NCBI GenBank assembly: GCA_003574885.1 | Contig: PJFC01000002.1 | Location: forward strand, 186,001-250,000 | Direction: 5' to 3' | From: Geobacter sp. | Lineage (GTDB): Bacteria; Desulfobacterota; Desulfuromonadia; Geobacterales; Geobacteraceae | Length of the DNA: 64,000 nucleotides | Shown here: in pieces, positions 1 through 9,900 of the stretch | How positions within the stretch are numbered: the stretch's first letter is position 1 | Layout of the letters: each line of letters begins with the position of its first letter | Position numbers and translations under genes: made by a program | Notes under the pieces: model-generated | Databases searched by the model: none | What the model was told of the DNA's origin: nothing | What the model saw: the letters and a program-made list of their open reading frames with translations, nothing else

Positions 1-3000
1 CTGTTCTGCCGGGGAGAGTGACGCGCTCCCCGGAGTGAAGCCTACGCTGCTGAAATCGTCACTGCCGCCGAATGAGGAGAGGAGGGCGAGTGGTGAGGTT
101 GCAGCCTTCACGAGAAGATTTTTCAGCATCTGGAGGACCACGCTCCAGACACTGAATTTCGGGTCATCGGTCCGTCCGGTCACCGGCAGGTCTAGGTGGA
201 TCTCTCCCTTGCGGTCCTTCAGAAGCGCCACGGCCAGACGTACAGGGAGATTGGTCGCTCGTTCGCTCTCTACTTTTTTACCGAAGGTAAACTGGTCAAT
301 GAACACTTTGTTTTCCGAGCTGAGAGCCTTCTTGTCGATGAGATATTTCAGGTCGAGGGAGAGTTTCCCTTTCTCCACCGTGTACCCCAGATAGGTGCCG
401 GAGTAAGGAGTGACAGGGGTGAGGTCGATGTCGGTGAAACTCACCTTGAGGTCGGCATACAGGTCGTTCCGGAGTGGGTTGAGTGTGCCGGTAATCTGGA
501 GCGGCGACTGGTTTTCCAGGTTTCCCCTCAGATCGACGTCGGCGAAACGGTTCTCTTCCGAAGAGAGCCCGCTTACCCGTCCCCCCAAGTGGTAGAAGGT
601 AGTGGCGAAGCCGCCGGGAAGATGGCGGTCGCTGAAGGCGAGAGTGCCTTCCTGGATGGTCACAGCGCCGATGCGGACCTGGGGTGCCGCCGGGACTGAA
701 GAAGGTGGCGTTTGCGCCGATGAGGGTGATGAAGGTTGTATCGTGGCCGCGGCCGCCTGCTGGGGTGCGGGGACGGTTTCTTTTTTCGTCAGGTTCTGGA
801 GATTGAGAGTGCCATCCTTGTTTATCACGATGCGGGAGTAGACGTTGTTGAGTGCAACCTCATTAATGGAAAGGGAGAAGGGGGCTAGCGTTCCTTTGAT
901 ATTGTCCAGTTGCAGGCTTTCCCACTTGAGGAGGTCCTCCGATTCAACCGTATCAAGGCAATAGAAAGAGCGGACGCCGAGGTTGCCGTTGTAGCTCCCG
1001 GAAAGTTCTTTGCCCGGCTCCTTGGACAGGGCAATTGCCATGCGGGTGTCTATGGTCCCGTCCGCCACGTAGAGGTTGAGATTTTCCGGCAGGTATGCTT
1101 CGAAGTCGCGGAGAGCAATCTTTTTGAGTTCAACGTTTCCTTTGAGCTTCAGTGGTGATGGGATGACAGTTCCGTTTGTCCGGATAGTCCCCTGTTTGCC
1201 GAGTTGGCTGATCAGGGTGAAAGGAATCGACCCGAACCGGGGGCCGGTGATGTTTGCAAGGGCGAATTGCAGCCGCCGCAGGCTGATGACTGCGGTTTCA
1301 TTCTGTGCCCGGTCGGTGAAGGTTATTCCGATTCCGCTGCCGCCGACCTTGCGGAGCTTGTAGCTGAAAGGCTTTGGCGCTTTCTTTTTCGGAGTTCCAA
1401 CTGTTGCCGTGGCAGTCCTTGTGCCAGCTGACGTGCGGAGCAACCGCATGGGGGAAAAAGTGCCGTCTTTTTCGCGGGTAATCTGAACGGACGCCCCTTT
1501 GATTTCTACCTGTTCGACAGTGGCATTTTGTCCCTTAAGGTTGACGCCCACTCCTCCGATCGCCAGCCTGTTCATCCGGATACCTTCTCCAGGAGCAAAG
1601 GTAGAAGCAATGTTGTTGCCGGTCAACGCAAGCCGTTCGAGGGTAAGTCCCGCATTCCGGTCAAAGGCAAGGTGGCCGTTCAGGTCGACCGTGCCGGTTA
1701 TCGGTGCGGTCAGCACACCGGCCAGGTAGGGATAGTAGGCGCCAAGTGCAATCCCCCGCGCGGTCAGGTCAGTGGTGACGGCCAGTGGCTCAACCGTTGC
1801 CGTTCCTGTCGCATCAATGGACTCGTTGCGACCGCTCGTGCATGCGAAGCTCCATTTGGCGTTACCCCCCCCTGCCGTGCTGAAGTCGTTAAGAGACAGA
1901 GTAACCTTTTCAAGCTTTCCGTGGAATCCCCCGGGAGGAACACGGTCGACGAACCGGATTGAGCCATTGGTAAATTTCAGTGAAGAGAGCTTTATCGCTG
2001 GTTTCGGAGTGTCATTGCCGGTCTGGACCGTTTTTGACGAGGGAGGTGCTGTCTGTTTAACCTTCAGACGTTCAAAATTCCATTGTCCTGACGAGTCCCG
2101 GTCCAGGTGTGCAGCGACGCCATCCAGTTCCAGGGAGGCCAGATCAAAATTCTGTCTGAAGATGGCTGCTTTGTTGATCTGCACAGCCAGCCGGTTAAGG
2201 GCGACAAGTGGTACTCCGGATTTCTCCCTGACATCAAGTCCGGTAAGTTCGAGGCGACCGGCGATGCCAACTTCAGGCTTGTCCCTGGCTGAAACCTGAT
2301 AGCTCAGTTCCAGGTCGGTAGAGAGTTTTCCTGAATTGATGCCGATCGGCACGGTAACGGGCAGGTAAGCCAGGTAATAGGGGAGATCGAAATCCTTGAG
2401 CTTGAGGTTGAGCGATGTCTCCATTGTCTTGGCGAGCGGCTTCAGCTTGCCGGTGGCGGAGAGTTCGGCCCCGTTGATCACGGCGCTGAAGCGGGGTGCA
2501 ACGTATTTATCGGCGAGATAGGGTATTGTACTGAAAAACGGTACCGCGATCTCCATCCGTCTGACCGTGTGATTAGTCGGTTTGCGTGCTGCCAGATCAT
2601 GGAAATCTATCGCTCCTCCCCTGATCACGATGTTGTTGAGTGAGAACGGAAAGGGTTTTGAAGGTTTTGCATCCTTCTTCGGTGTAACCAGGTCGGTGAA
2701 GTTATAGGTATTTGCATCTGAACGGACCATATTGACGTATGGAGAGTCTATCTCAATCCGGGAGATGATGAGCGCACGCCGCACCAGGGATGAAGGATTG
2801 ACAGAAACCCTGACGCTGCTGAAAGAGGCGAAGGTGGCCGGGTTTCCTTTTTCCGTCAGCCGAAAATCCGTGACCCGGCCGCTCAAGGTAAGCGGGTTGA
2901 TAGATATCTTTGCGATGGAGGCCTTTCGTCCGGTGGCAGCTTCAATTTTATCGATCGCCGTTCCCCTCAGAATAGAGGGAAGAATAAATGCGGCAAACAG

Positions 3001-3057
3001 CAGCATAAGGACGAGTAGCACTGCTGAACCGATCAGAATTTTGCGCCTGGTAGACAT
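1..3057 (-). CDS. AsmA-like / DUF748-type large periplasmic protein, C-terminus beyond window
   Basis: A single open frame runs from ATG at 3057 to the window edge with no stop, giving at least 1019 residues. The protein starts MSTRRKILIGSAVLL, a short basic stretch followed by one membrane helix, and then continues as a long repetitive beta-rich chain (for example FRLTEKGNPATFASF and LSLNNIVIRGG-type segments). This is the pattern of AsmA/DUF748 proteins, which are anchored in the inner membrane, span the periplasm and are thought to help move phospholipid or control outer-membrane composition. It lies 87 bp downstream of the ompA-like gene, past a terminator, so it probably has its own promoter. 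Family assignment is from overall architecture; exact subfamily is uncertain. Confidence 0.75.
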   Translation of the reverse strand, partial: MSTRRKILIGSAVLLVLMLLFAAFILPSILRGTAIDKIEAATGRKASIAKISINPLTLSGRVTDFRLTEKGNPATFASFSSVRVSVNPSSLVRRALIISRIEIDSPYVNMVRSDANTYNFTDLVTPKKDAKPSKPFPFSLNNIVIRGGAIDFHDLAARKPTNHTVRRMEIAVPFFSTIPYLADKYVAPRFSAVINGAELSATGKLKPLAKTMETSLNLKLKDFDLPYYLAYLPVTVPIGINSGKLSTDLELSYQVSARDKPEVGIAGRLELTGLDVREKSGVPLVALNRLAVQINKAAIFRQNFDLASLELDGVAAHLDRDSSGQWNFERLKVKQTAPPSSKTVQTGNDTPKPAIKLSSLKFTNGSIRFVDRVPPGGFHGKLEKVTLSLNDFSTAGGGNAKWSFACTSGRNESIDATGTATVEPLAVTTDLTARGIALGAYYPYLAGVLTAPITGTVDLNGHLAFDRNAGLTLERLALTGNNIASTFAPGEGIRMNRLAIGGVGVNLKGQNATVEQVEIKGASVQITREKDGTFSPMRLLRTSAGTRTATATVGTPKKKAPKPFSYKLRKVGGSGIGITFTDRAQNETAVISLRRLQFALANITGPRFGSIPFTLISQLGKQGTIRTNGTVIPSPLKLKGNVELKKIALRDFEAYLPENLNLYVADGTIDTRMAIALSKEPGKELSGSYNGNLGVRSFYCLDTVESEDLLKWESLQLDNIKGTLAPFSLSINEVALNNVYSRIVINKDGTLNLQNLTKKETVPAPQQAAAATIQPSSPSSAQTPPSSVPAAPQVRIGAVTIQEGTLAFSDRHLPGGFATTFYHLGGRVSGLSSEENRFADVDLRGNLENQSPLQITGTLNPLRNDLYADLKVSFTDIDLTPVTPYSGTYLGYTVEKGKLSLDLKYLIDKKALSSENKVFIDQFTFGKKVESERATNLPVRLAVALLKDRKGEIHLDLPVTGRTDDPKFSVWSVVLQMLKNLLVKAATSPLALLSSFGGSDDFSSVGFTPGSASLSPAEQ

Positions 3058-3096
3058 GACAGACCTCGAATTTTCAGAAGGTTTTTGAAGAAACAG

Positions 3097-3129
3097 AAAA
3101 AAAAAGGCCGCACTCCGGAGAGTGCGGCC
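3097..3129 (-). terminator. Intrinsic terminator after the OmpA-like gene
   Basis: A 10-bp GC-rich inverted repeat (ggccgcactc / gagtgcggcc, 3106-3115 and 3120-3129) with a 4-nt loop is followed on the minus strand by a run of nine T. It sits 15 bp past the stop of the OmpA-like gene. Confidence 0.9.
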
Positions 3130-3144
3130 GTATTCATTTACTGT

Positions 3145-4416
3145 CTATTTCTGGATGACGCACTCGAAGTTGGCTTCGATACGGCGGTTTTTCGCCCGGC
3201 CTTCGGCAGTCTTGTTGCTGGCAACCGGGTTGTCATAACTGTGCCCCTTGGCGGTGAGACGTTCAGGTTTAATGCCGAAATTCTTGATGAGGTACTCCCG
3301 GACGGCTTCCGCACGTTTCTGGGAAAGTTTCTGGTTGTACTTATACGTACCGACGTTGTCAGTATAACCATCGATGGTTCCCGTCACGAAGTCGTACTTG
3401 TTCAGGAAGTCTCCGGCTTTTTTGATTTCGTCGTGATACTTGGGCTTAACAACCGCCTTGTTGGTGTCGAACTGCACACCGAGGACGATACATACCTTCT
3501 CAGGCGGCGGTGCCTGCACGGTCACGTTTGCGGAGCTGGTAGTCGTGCCACCGGGGCCTTTGCAGGTGAGGGTATAGGTTGTGTCGGCCGTAGGAGTGAC
3601 CGACATGGAATTCTTTGTCTGGACGCCACCACCCGGCTCAACAGTGCAATCCGTGGTGTTCTCTGAAGTCCAGGCCAGTGTCGCAGCCTGTCCCCTTGTG
3701 ATAGTTGCGGGGGTAACAGTAATGTTGCTTGTTGGTGCGGGCGGCGGTGGCGGCGCGACTACAGGGGCAGGAGCCGGTGCAGGTGGTGGCGGTGGCGGCG
3801 CTACTTTTTCGACGACCGGCTCCGGAACTGGCGCGGGGGCCGGTTTCTCGCCGCCAAACTGGAAGTAGACACCCAGGGCGTATTCCAGGTTGTTAACGGT
3901 CTGCTTTCTGGTTGTGTCGGAGGGAGTTATCATACTGTTGATGATCAGGTCGCGGACATCACCCCGCAGGGCAATGTTGTCAGTGAAGAAGTACTTGAAA
4001 CCACCGCCCGCGGAGAAAGCGCCGTGGGAATCGCTTTTCGCGTTTTCAGGGTCGATGGTCTGGGCGCCATACCCGGCCGCGAGGAAGGGGACGAACCTGC
4101 TTTTTGGCATGAAGTGATAGAGGAGTTCGCCGCGATAGTTATAGACGTTGTATTTTGTTATGGGAGGAAATATCCCGGCGGTTGGTTCGGTGTGGACATA
4201 GTTGAACACACCCTCGATACCGAAATTCTCCGTGAAGTTATAGCCGGCTCGAATGCCGTACATTTCCTTCATTTCGAGGTGCTGGGCACCGTCAAACATG
4301 AAGCCGCCGACAAAGGGGGTGATCCCGAAGGACCCCGCCTTGATCTCCGCGTGGGCGACCGTAGTTGCGCCGAGCAGTAATAGGCCGCTCAACAGGGTTA
4401 AAAGTTTTCTTCGCAT
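3145..4416 (-). CDS. OmpA-family outer membrane protein with Ig-like insert
   Basis: A 423-aa outer-membrane protein. Residues 1-23 are a signal peptide ending AHA. About 27-195 form an OmpA-like beta-barrel, 196-235 is a proline/alanine-rich linker (VEKVAPPPPPPAPAP), 236-302 is a bacterial Ig-like domain beginning ITVTPATITRGQAA, and 308-423 is the peptidoglycan-binding OmpA domain (QFDTNKAVVKPKY, then GYTDNVGTYKYN and RRIEANFEC). It would tether the outer membrane to the cell wall. The start has a strong AAGGAGG site. mscL is 24 bp upstream on the same strand, so the two are probably co-transcribed; a terminator follows. Barrel and OmpA domain are certain; the Ig-like label for the insert is an inference from its repeat-like beta pattern. 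Confidence 0.93.
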   Translation of the reverse strand: MRRKLLTLLSGLLLLGATTVAHAEIKAGSFGITPFVGGFMFDGAQHLEMKEMYGIRAGYNFTENFGIEGVFNYVHTEPTAGIFPPITKYNVYNYRGELLYHFMPKSRFVPFLAAGYGAQTIDPENAKSDSHGAFSAGGGFKYFFTDNIALRGDVRDLIINSMITPSDTTRKQTVNNLEYALGVYFQFGGEKPAPAPVPEPVVEKVAPPPPPPAPAPAPVVAPPPPPAPTSNITVTPATITRGQAATLAWTSENTTDCTVEPGGGVQTKNSMSVTPTADTTYTLTCKGPGGTTTSSANVTVQAPPPEKVCIVLGVQFDTNKAVVKPKYHDEIKKAGDFLNKYDFVTGTIDGYTDNVGTYKYNQKLSQKRAEAVREYLIKNFGIKPERLTAKGHSYDNPVASNKTAEGRAKNRRIEANFECVIQK

Positions 4417-4440
4417 TGATTACCTCCTTGGTGAATTGAA

Positions 4441-4887
4441 TTAAGCCGCATTCCCCTGCTCCAGGGTGGACGTGCAACTGGGACAACGGCTTGCCTTGAT
4501 GGAAATACTGGACATGCAATAGGGGCACTCCTTCGTCGCCGGGGGAGGAACTTCTTCTTCCTTTTTCAGCCGGTTGATCTGGCGAATGAGGAGAAAGATG
4601 GCGAATGCCACGATGATAAAGTCGATGATCGTGTTGATGAACAGTCCGTAATTGATGGTTGCGGCGCCGGCTTTCTTGGCTTCCGCAAGGGAAGTGTAGC
4701 CGGTCCCGGACAGGTCGATGAACAGGTTTGTGAAGTCAACCTTACCCATGATTCTGCCGAGGGGTGGCATGAGGATGTCAGCCACGAAGGAGCTGACTAT
4801 TTTACCAAAGGCGCCGCCGATGATGATGCCGACCGCCAGGTCGATCACGTTGCCGCGCATGGCAAATTTCTTGAACTCTTCGAGCAT
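4441..4887 (-). CDS. mscL: Large-conductance mechanosensitive channel MscL with C-terminal zinc ribbon
   Basis: A 148-aa protein. Residues 1-105 match MscL throughout: [16 protein letters not shown] at the N-terminus, the first helix [16 protein letters not shown], a periplasmic loop, and the second helix at 83-101. MscL opens on membrane tension to release solutes in hypo-osmotic shock. After the usual cytoplasmic helix, residues 121-138 carry two CxxC knuckles (CPYC and CPSC), a zinc-ribbon tail absent from the well-studied E. coli channel. It starts after a good AGGAGGG site and is followed at 24 bp by the OmpA-like gene. Channel identity is secure; metal binding by the tail is inferred from the cysteine spacing. 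Confidence 0.96.
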   Translation of the reverse strand: MLEEFKKFAMRGNVIDLAVGIIIGGAFGKIVSSFVADILMPPLGRIMGKVDFTNLFIDLSGTGYTSLAEAKKAGAATINYGLFINTIIDFIIVAFAIFLLIRQINRLKKEEEVPPPATKECPYCMSSISIKASRCPSCTSTLEQGNAA

Positions 4888-5282
4888 TTTGTCCCTCCTA
4901 TTACATTGATACTATAAGTAATTCCCTGCCGATCCGGTCTGGGTGGCAGAAAAATGCTAACCGGTAGTTTTGGGGTCTAAGTTTGTTAATTAAGCTAAAC
5001 TCGTAGAAGCATAGCATACACTTGCCTGTTGTCAAGAAGGCACTAGGAGAACATCCGGCTGTTAGTGCGGTTGCGTCTATTGATTTTGAGCTGCTGCGGG
5101 AGGGGAGAGGAGTGTCAGGCGGCGAAAATGCTTTATACATAGGACATATAGGCAAGGAGTTGTTGTCTGGCAGTGCTTCAGGAAAGATAATTACCGTGCA
5201 TCTCTGCAACCAGGGGGCTGGCGCTGCATCCCGTAAGCCGGGAGAGCGACATCACCGGGTGCATTCCGGGAGAATCGCCCGA
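4888..5282. other. Intergenic stretch, no gene supported
   Basis: 395 bp between the mscL start and the end of the TatD fusion gene. The part near 5200-5282 is GC-rich and able to fold, lying just past the TatD stop on the minus strand, but I could not match it to a known RNA. Open frames crossing it have no convincing ribosome site or family resemblance. The mscL promoter should lie near 4900-4990. Confidence 0.5.
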
Positions 5283-6671
5283 TTAACCGACTTCGGCATA
5301 TTCCCTGGCGCGGAACTCAACGTCAAGCGACTCGGCCAGACGCTGAATTTCTGCAATGTCGAGCCCGGGCACGGTGACGGCGGTTGCAACCACGTGGGGA
5401 ATGTGTTTCTTTGCCTCGATAAGGAATGTGCAGACGCCGTTGAATCCTTCGATGCCGAAAGGGGTGTTGCAGAGCCGGGCATAGGTTTCGGCGTCAGCGG
5501 CATTAAGGCTGACCGAGATGGTGTCGATCAACCCCGCCAGTTCGGGGAGAATGTTCCTGCCGTGGACGAGATTCCCCTGGCCGTCGGTATTGATGCGTAT
5601 CCTGATCCCTTTCGTTTTGAGAGCCGCTGATACTTCTTTGATCAGGTCGAGGCGTAGGAGTGGTTCGCCATAGCCGCAGAAGACAACCTCGTCGTAGCCT
5701 GCGGGATCGCCGATGGCGTTCATTACCTCGGCAAAATCCGGTTCATGCTCCAGGTGGAGGTAATGCCCCTTGACGGTGAAATCATCGAATTTTGCGCAGA
5801 AGGAGCAGCGGTTTGAGCAGCGGTTGGTAATGTTGAGGTAGAGAGAGTTCCTGATCCGGTAAGCAATGCGGGCCGTCTGGGGAGCCGTGCCTATGCCGAA
5901 CAGGCGACGGGTGTTAAAGGAGGTAATACGCCCCACGTCGTACAGGGAGAGTCCTTTCAATTCCGCCACCTTTTTGGCGGTAAGCCGAACATGGGCAGGC
6001 TCATTTCGTTTTCCCCGGTGGGGGACCGGCGAAAGATAGGGACAGTCGGTCTCCAGGAGCAGGTGCTCGATCTTGATCCCTCGAACGACCTCCCTCAGGG
6101 ACTCGTTGCTGGGGAACGTGACGGTGCCGGGGATAGAGATGAAAAAGCCCATTTCCACACACTCCCTGGCCATGGCAAGATCGCCGGAGAAGCAATGAAG
6201 GACTCCGCCGACCTCTTCTGCCTTCTCTTCCCGGAGTATGGTCATGACCCGGTCGTGAGCGTCCCGGTCATGAATGATTACCGGCAGCGAAAGTGCCCGG
6301 GCCAGACGCACGAAACGGCGAAATACCGCTTCCTGAATGTCTCGGGGGGAGCGGTCACGGTAAAAGTCGAGGCCGATCTCGCCGATGCCGACCACTTTGG
6401 TGTTTACAGTTGCCAGTTCGCGCACAACGTCGTAGCAGTTGTCGGTGACCCGGCATGCATCATGGGGATGAATCCCGACCGCACAGTGAATATGCTCGTA
6501 ACGGGTTGCCAGATCGCATGCCTGCCGGCTCGACTCGAGGTCGGCTCCAACAGCTATGATATGTGATACGCCAGCATCGCCGGCGCGCTGTAGCATCTCG
6601 GAAAAGTCTGGATGGAATTCTTTTTCGTAGATATGGGCGTGGGAATCAATGAGGGTGACATCATTGTTCAT
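5283..6671 (-). CDS. TatD-family metal-dependent hydrolase fused to a radical SAM domain
   Basis: A 462-aa two-domain protein. Residues 1-260 are a TatD hydrolase: metal ligands in DSHAHIYEKEF (His11, His13), GEIGLDFYRD, IIHDRDAH, VLHCFSG and LLETDCPYL. TatD enzymes are metal-dependent deoxyribonucleases or related hydrolases. Residues 275-462 form a radical SAM domain with the cluster-binding motif CSNRCSFC (Cys285, 289, 292) and a GYGEP SAM-contact motif at 333-337. A TatD-linked radical SAM family is known as a neighbour or fusion partner of TatD in several bacteria, but its substrate is not known to me. The start follows an AAGGAAA site. The gene stands alone and is divergent from dnaE. 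Confidence 0.93.
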   Translation of the reverse strand: MNNDVTLIDSHAHIYEKEFHPDFSEMLQRAGDAGVSHIIAVGADLESSRQACDLATRYEHIHCAVGIHPHDACRVTDNCYDVVRELATVNTKVVGIGEIGLDFYRDRSPRDIQEAVFRRFVRLARALSLPVIIHDRDAHDRVMTILREEKAEEVGGVLHCFSGDLAMARECVEMGFFISIPGTVTFPSNESLREVVRGIKIEHLLLETDCPYLSPVPHRGKRNEPAHVRLTAKKVAELKGLSLYDVGRITSFNTRRLFGIGTAPQTARIAYRIRNSLYLNITNRCSNRCSFCAKFDDFTVKGHYLHLEHEPDFAEVMNAIGDPAGYDEVVFCGYGEPLLRLDLIKEVSAALKTKGIRIRINTDGQGNLVHGRNILPELAGLIDTISVSLNAADAETYARLCNTPFGIEGFNGVCTFLIEAKKHIPHVVATAVTVPGLDIAEIQRLAESLDVEFRAREYAEVG

Positions 6672-6944
6672 GTGACGTTTCCTTTTCCAGAGTGGCCTTG
6701 TAAATCCGTGAATGCATACTGCATCATCCGAGCATGAAATTCCCTCGGAGTCGCCCCATGCTAGCAGCTCTCCATGGATGCTGTAAAGGTAAAAAACGTC
6801 AGGCAGAACGCGGAATCAGCACCCCAAGGTTTCGTTGACACGGCTTGCCCTGATGTGGCATAATTTACCAGTTTTTAACGACAAATAGGGTGGGGGCTGC
6901 ATACCATGCCAGCTCCCATCACTGTATTCAGAAGGCCCTTTCTT

Positions 6945-9900
6945 ATGCAGCAGCCGTTCGTACATCTCCATCTTCATTCCCAGTATTCCCTCCTCGACGG
7001 AGCCATCCGTATCGGCGACCTGGTCAAAAAAGCCAAGGGCCATGGCATGCCAGCCGTCGCCCTGACCGACCACGGCAGCATGTTCGGTGCCATAGAATTC
7101 TATGAGAAATGCCGGAAGGAGGGGATCAAACCGATCATCGGTTCCGAGGTCTACGTTGCACCCGGATCGCGTCTGGTGAAAGAGCAGGGGAACGGTTCCG
7201 GCGAGTATTCCAGTTACCACCTCATCCTTCTTTGTGAGAACCTTCAAGGGTATAAAAACCTGTCGAAGCTGGTTTCAGCGGGCTACAAGGATGGTTTTTA
7301 CTACAAGCCCAGAATCGACAAGGAACTGCTGGCCGAACACAGTGAGGGGCTCATTGCACTCTCCGCCTGCCTCAAAGGGGAAGTTGCCACTCTCTGCAGC
7401 CGCAATCGCATGGACGATGCCGTAGCAGTGGCCCGGTGGTACAGCGAAATCTTTCCCGGCAGCTACTACGTCGAGCTCCAGGAGAACACCCTTCCCGAGC
7501 AGGATATTGCCAACCAGCGCCTGATGGAAGTGGCGCGGGAGCTTTCCCTGCCACTGGTGGCGACTAACGACTGCCACTACCTCAACCGCGAGGATGCCCA
7601 CGCCCATGAGGTTCTGCTCTGTATCCAGACCGGAAAAACCATGAACGACGAACACCGGATGCGTTTTTCGGCAGACGAGTTCTACTTCAAGTCACCGGAG
7701 GAGATGGCGGCCGCCTTCCATTACGCTCCGGAGGCTCTCGCCAATACGGTGCGCATAGCGGAACGGTGTGACCTTGAACTGAAGCTGGGCCAGCCGGGCA
7801 ACTATTTTTTCCCCCATTTCGAACCACCCGCCGGGAAGACCCATGATGAAATGCTGGAAGAGGAGGCTCTCGCCGGGCTCAAGAAGCGGCTGGTGACCAT
7901 CCGCACCAAGTATCCCGACCTGACACCCGAGCAGGAACAGGCCTATTACGATCGTCTCCGGATAGAGCTCGATTGCATCGAACAGATGAAGTTTCCCGCC
8001 TATTTCCTCATCGTGGCGGACTTCATCAACTGGGCCAAGAACATGGGGATTCCGGTCGGCCCGGGCAGGGGGTCCGCAGCCGGCTCCCTTGTCGCTTACT
8101 CAATCCGCATTACCGATCTTGATCCTCTTCCCTACAACCTCCTCTTCGAGCGCTTTCTCAATCCCGAGCGTATCTCCATGCCTGATATTGACGTCGATTT
8201 CTGTCAGGATCGGCGGGATGAGGTTATACAGTACGTCGCCGCCAAGTACGGTCGCGACAAGGTCTGCCAGATCATTACCTTCGGGACGATGAAGGCCAAG
8301 GCGGTTATCCGCGACGTCGGCCGGGCCATGGACATGACCTACGGCGATGTGGACAAGATTGCCAAGCTCGTCCCCGGCGAACTGGGGATGACCCTGGACA
8401 AGGCACTCAAGATCGAGCCGAAGCTGAATGAGCTTGCCAAGGCGGATGCGAAGGTGAAGGAGCTCTTGGATGTCTCCCTCTGCCTCGAAGGTCTCGCCCG
8501 CCATGCCTCCACCCATGCTGCCGGCGTGGTGGTGGCCCCGGCCGCCTTCGAGGAGTTCTGCCCGGTTTACAAGGATCAGAAGAGCGGTGCGCTCAACACC
8601 CAGTACTCCATGAAGTATGTGGAACTGGTGGGTCTGGTGAAGTTCGACTTCCTCGGACTCAAGAACCTGACGGTCATCGATAACGCCGTCAAGCTCATCC
8701 GGGCCGGTGATTACCCTGATTTCGACATTGCGCGACTGCGCGATGACGACCGGGAGAGTTACGAGCTGATCTCGTCGGGGAATACCACGGGGATCTTCCA
8801 GCTCGAATCCAGCGGCATGAAGGAGATGCTGGTAAAGCTTAAGCCCTCCTGTTTCGAGGATGTGATCGCCGCCTGTGCTCTCTATCGCCCGGGACCGCTC
8901 GGGTCCGGCATGGTGGATGACTTCATCGAGCGTAAGCATGGCCGTAAAAAGGTCGTCTATGACCTCCCCGAGCTCGAGCCGATCCTCAAGGACACCTACG
9001 GGGTCATCGTGTATCAGGAACAGGTCATGCAGATATCCCGGACCCTGGCCGGCTATTCCCTGGGACGCGCGGACCTGCTCCGTCGGGCCATGGGGAAGAA
9101 AGACCCGGCGGTTATGGCAAAGGAGAAGGAGCCGTTCCTCGAGGGGGCAAAGCAGAAAGGGATCGACCTGAAAAAGGCGGAGGCAATCTTCGACCTGATG
9201 GCCAAATTTGCGGAATACGGATTCAACAAGTCCCATTCTGCCGCCTATGCGCTGATTGCCTACCAGACCGCTTATCTCAAGGCCCACCATCCCGTGGAGT
9301 TCATGGCGGCACTTCTCTCCTGCGACATGGGGAGCACCGAAAAGGTAGTCAAGAGTATTGCCGATTGCCGGGAGATGGGGATTGAGGTGCAGCCACCTGA
9401 TATCAATGCCTCCCATCTTTCCTTCCGTGTTCTCGGCACGTCCATCCGGTTCGGTCTCGGAGCGGTGAAAAACGTTGGCGAGTCTGCCATCGATGCGATA
9501 CTCGAAGCCCGCAACGACGGTCCGTTCGATGACCTTTTCGATTTCTGCGAACGGGTCGATCTGCGCAGGGTAAACAAGCGAGTGGTTGAATCACTGATAA
9601 AATGCGGTGCCTTCGATTCAACCGGTGCACGTCGTTCCGTGCTCATGGCGGGACTGGAAGATGCAATGTCCCTCGGCCAGAAGATTCAGCAGGAACGGGA
9701 GAGTGCCCAGGTTTCCCTGTTCGGCACCGCAGAGATAGCAAAAGTCAACGGCAATGGCAGGGGGACGCTTCCCGATCTGTCTGAATGGGATGACAAGCAG
9801 AAGCTTGCTTTCGAGAAGGAGTGTCTCGGCTTTTTCATCACGGGACATCCTCTTGACCGCTATGCCCAGGGGATGCGCCGCTTTACCACAACCGACACGG

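Noticed and set aside
4901-5209. 102-aa minus-strand frame between mscL and the TatD fusion
   Set aside because: It covers the probable mscL promoter and has no ribosome site or family resemblance.
8100-9416. 438-aa minus-strand open frame opposite dnaE
   Set aside because: Wholly antisense to a certain gene, no family resemblance; a by-product of GC-rich codon use.
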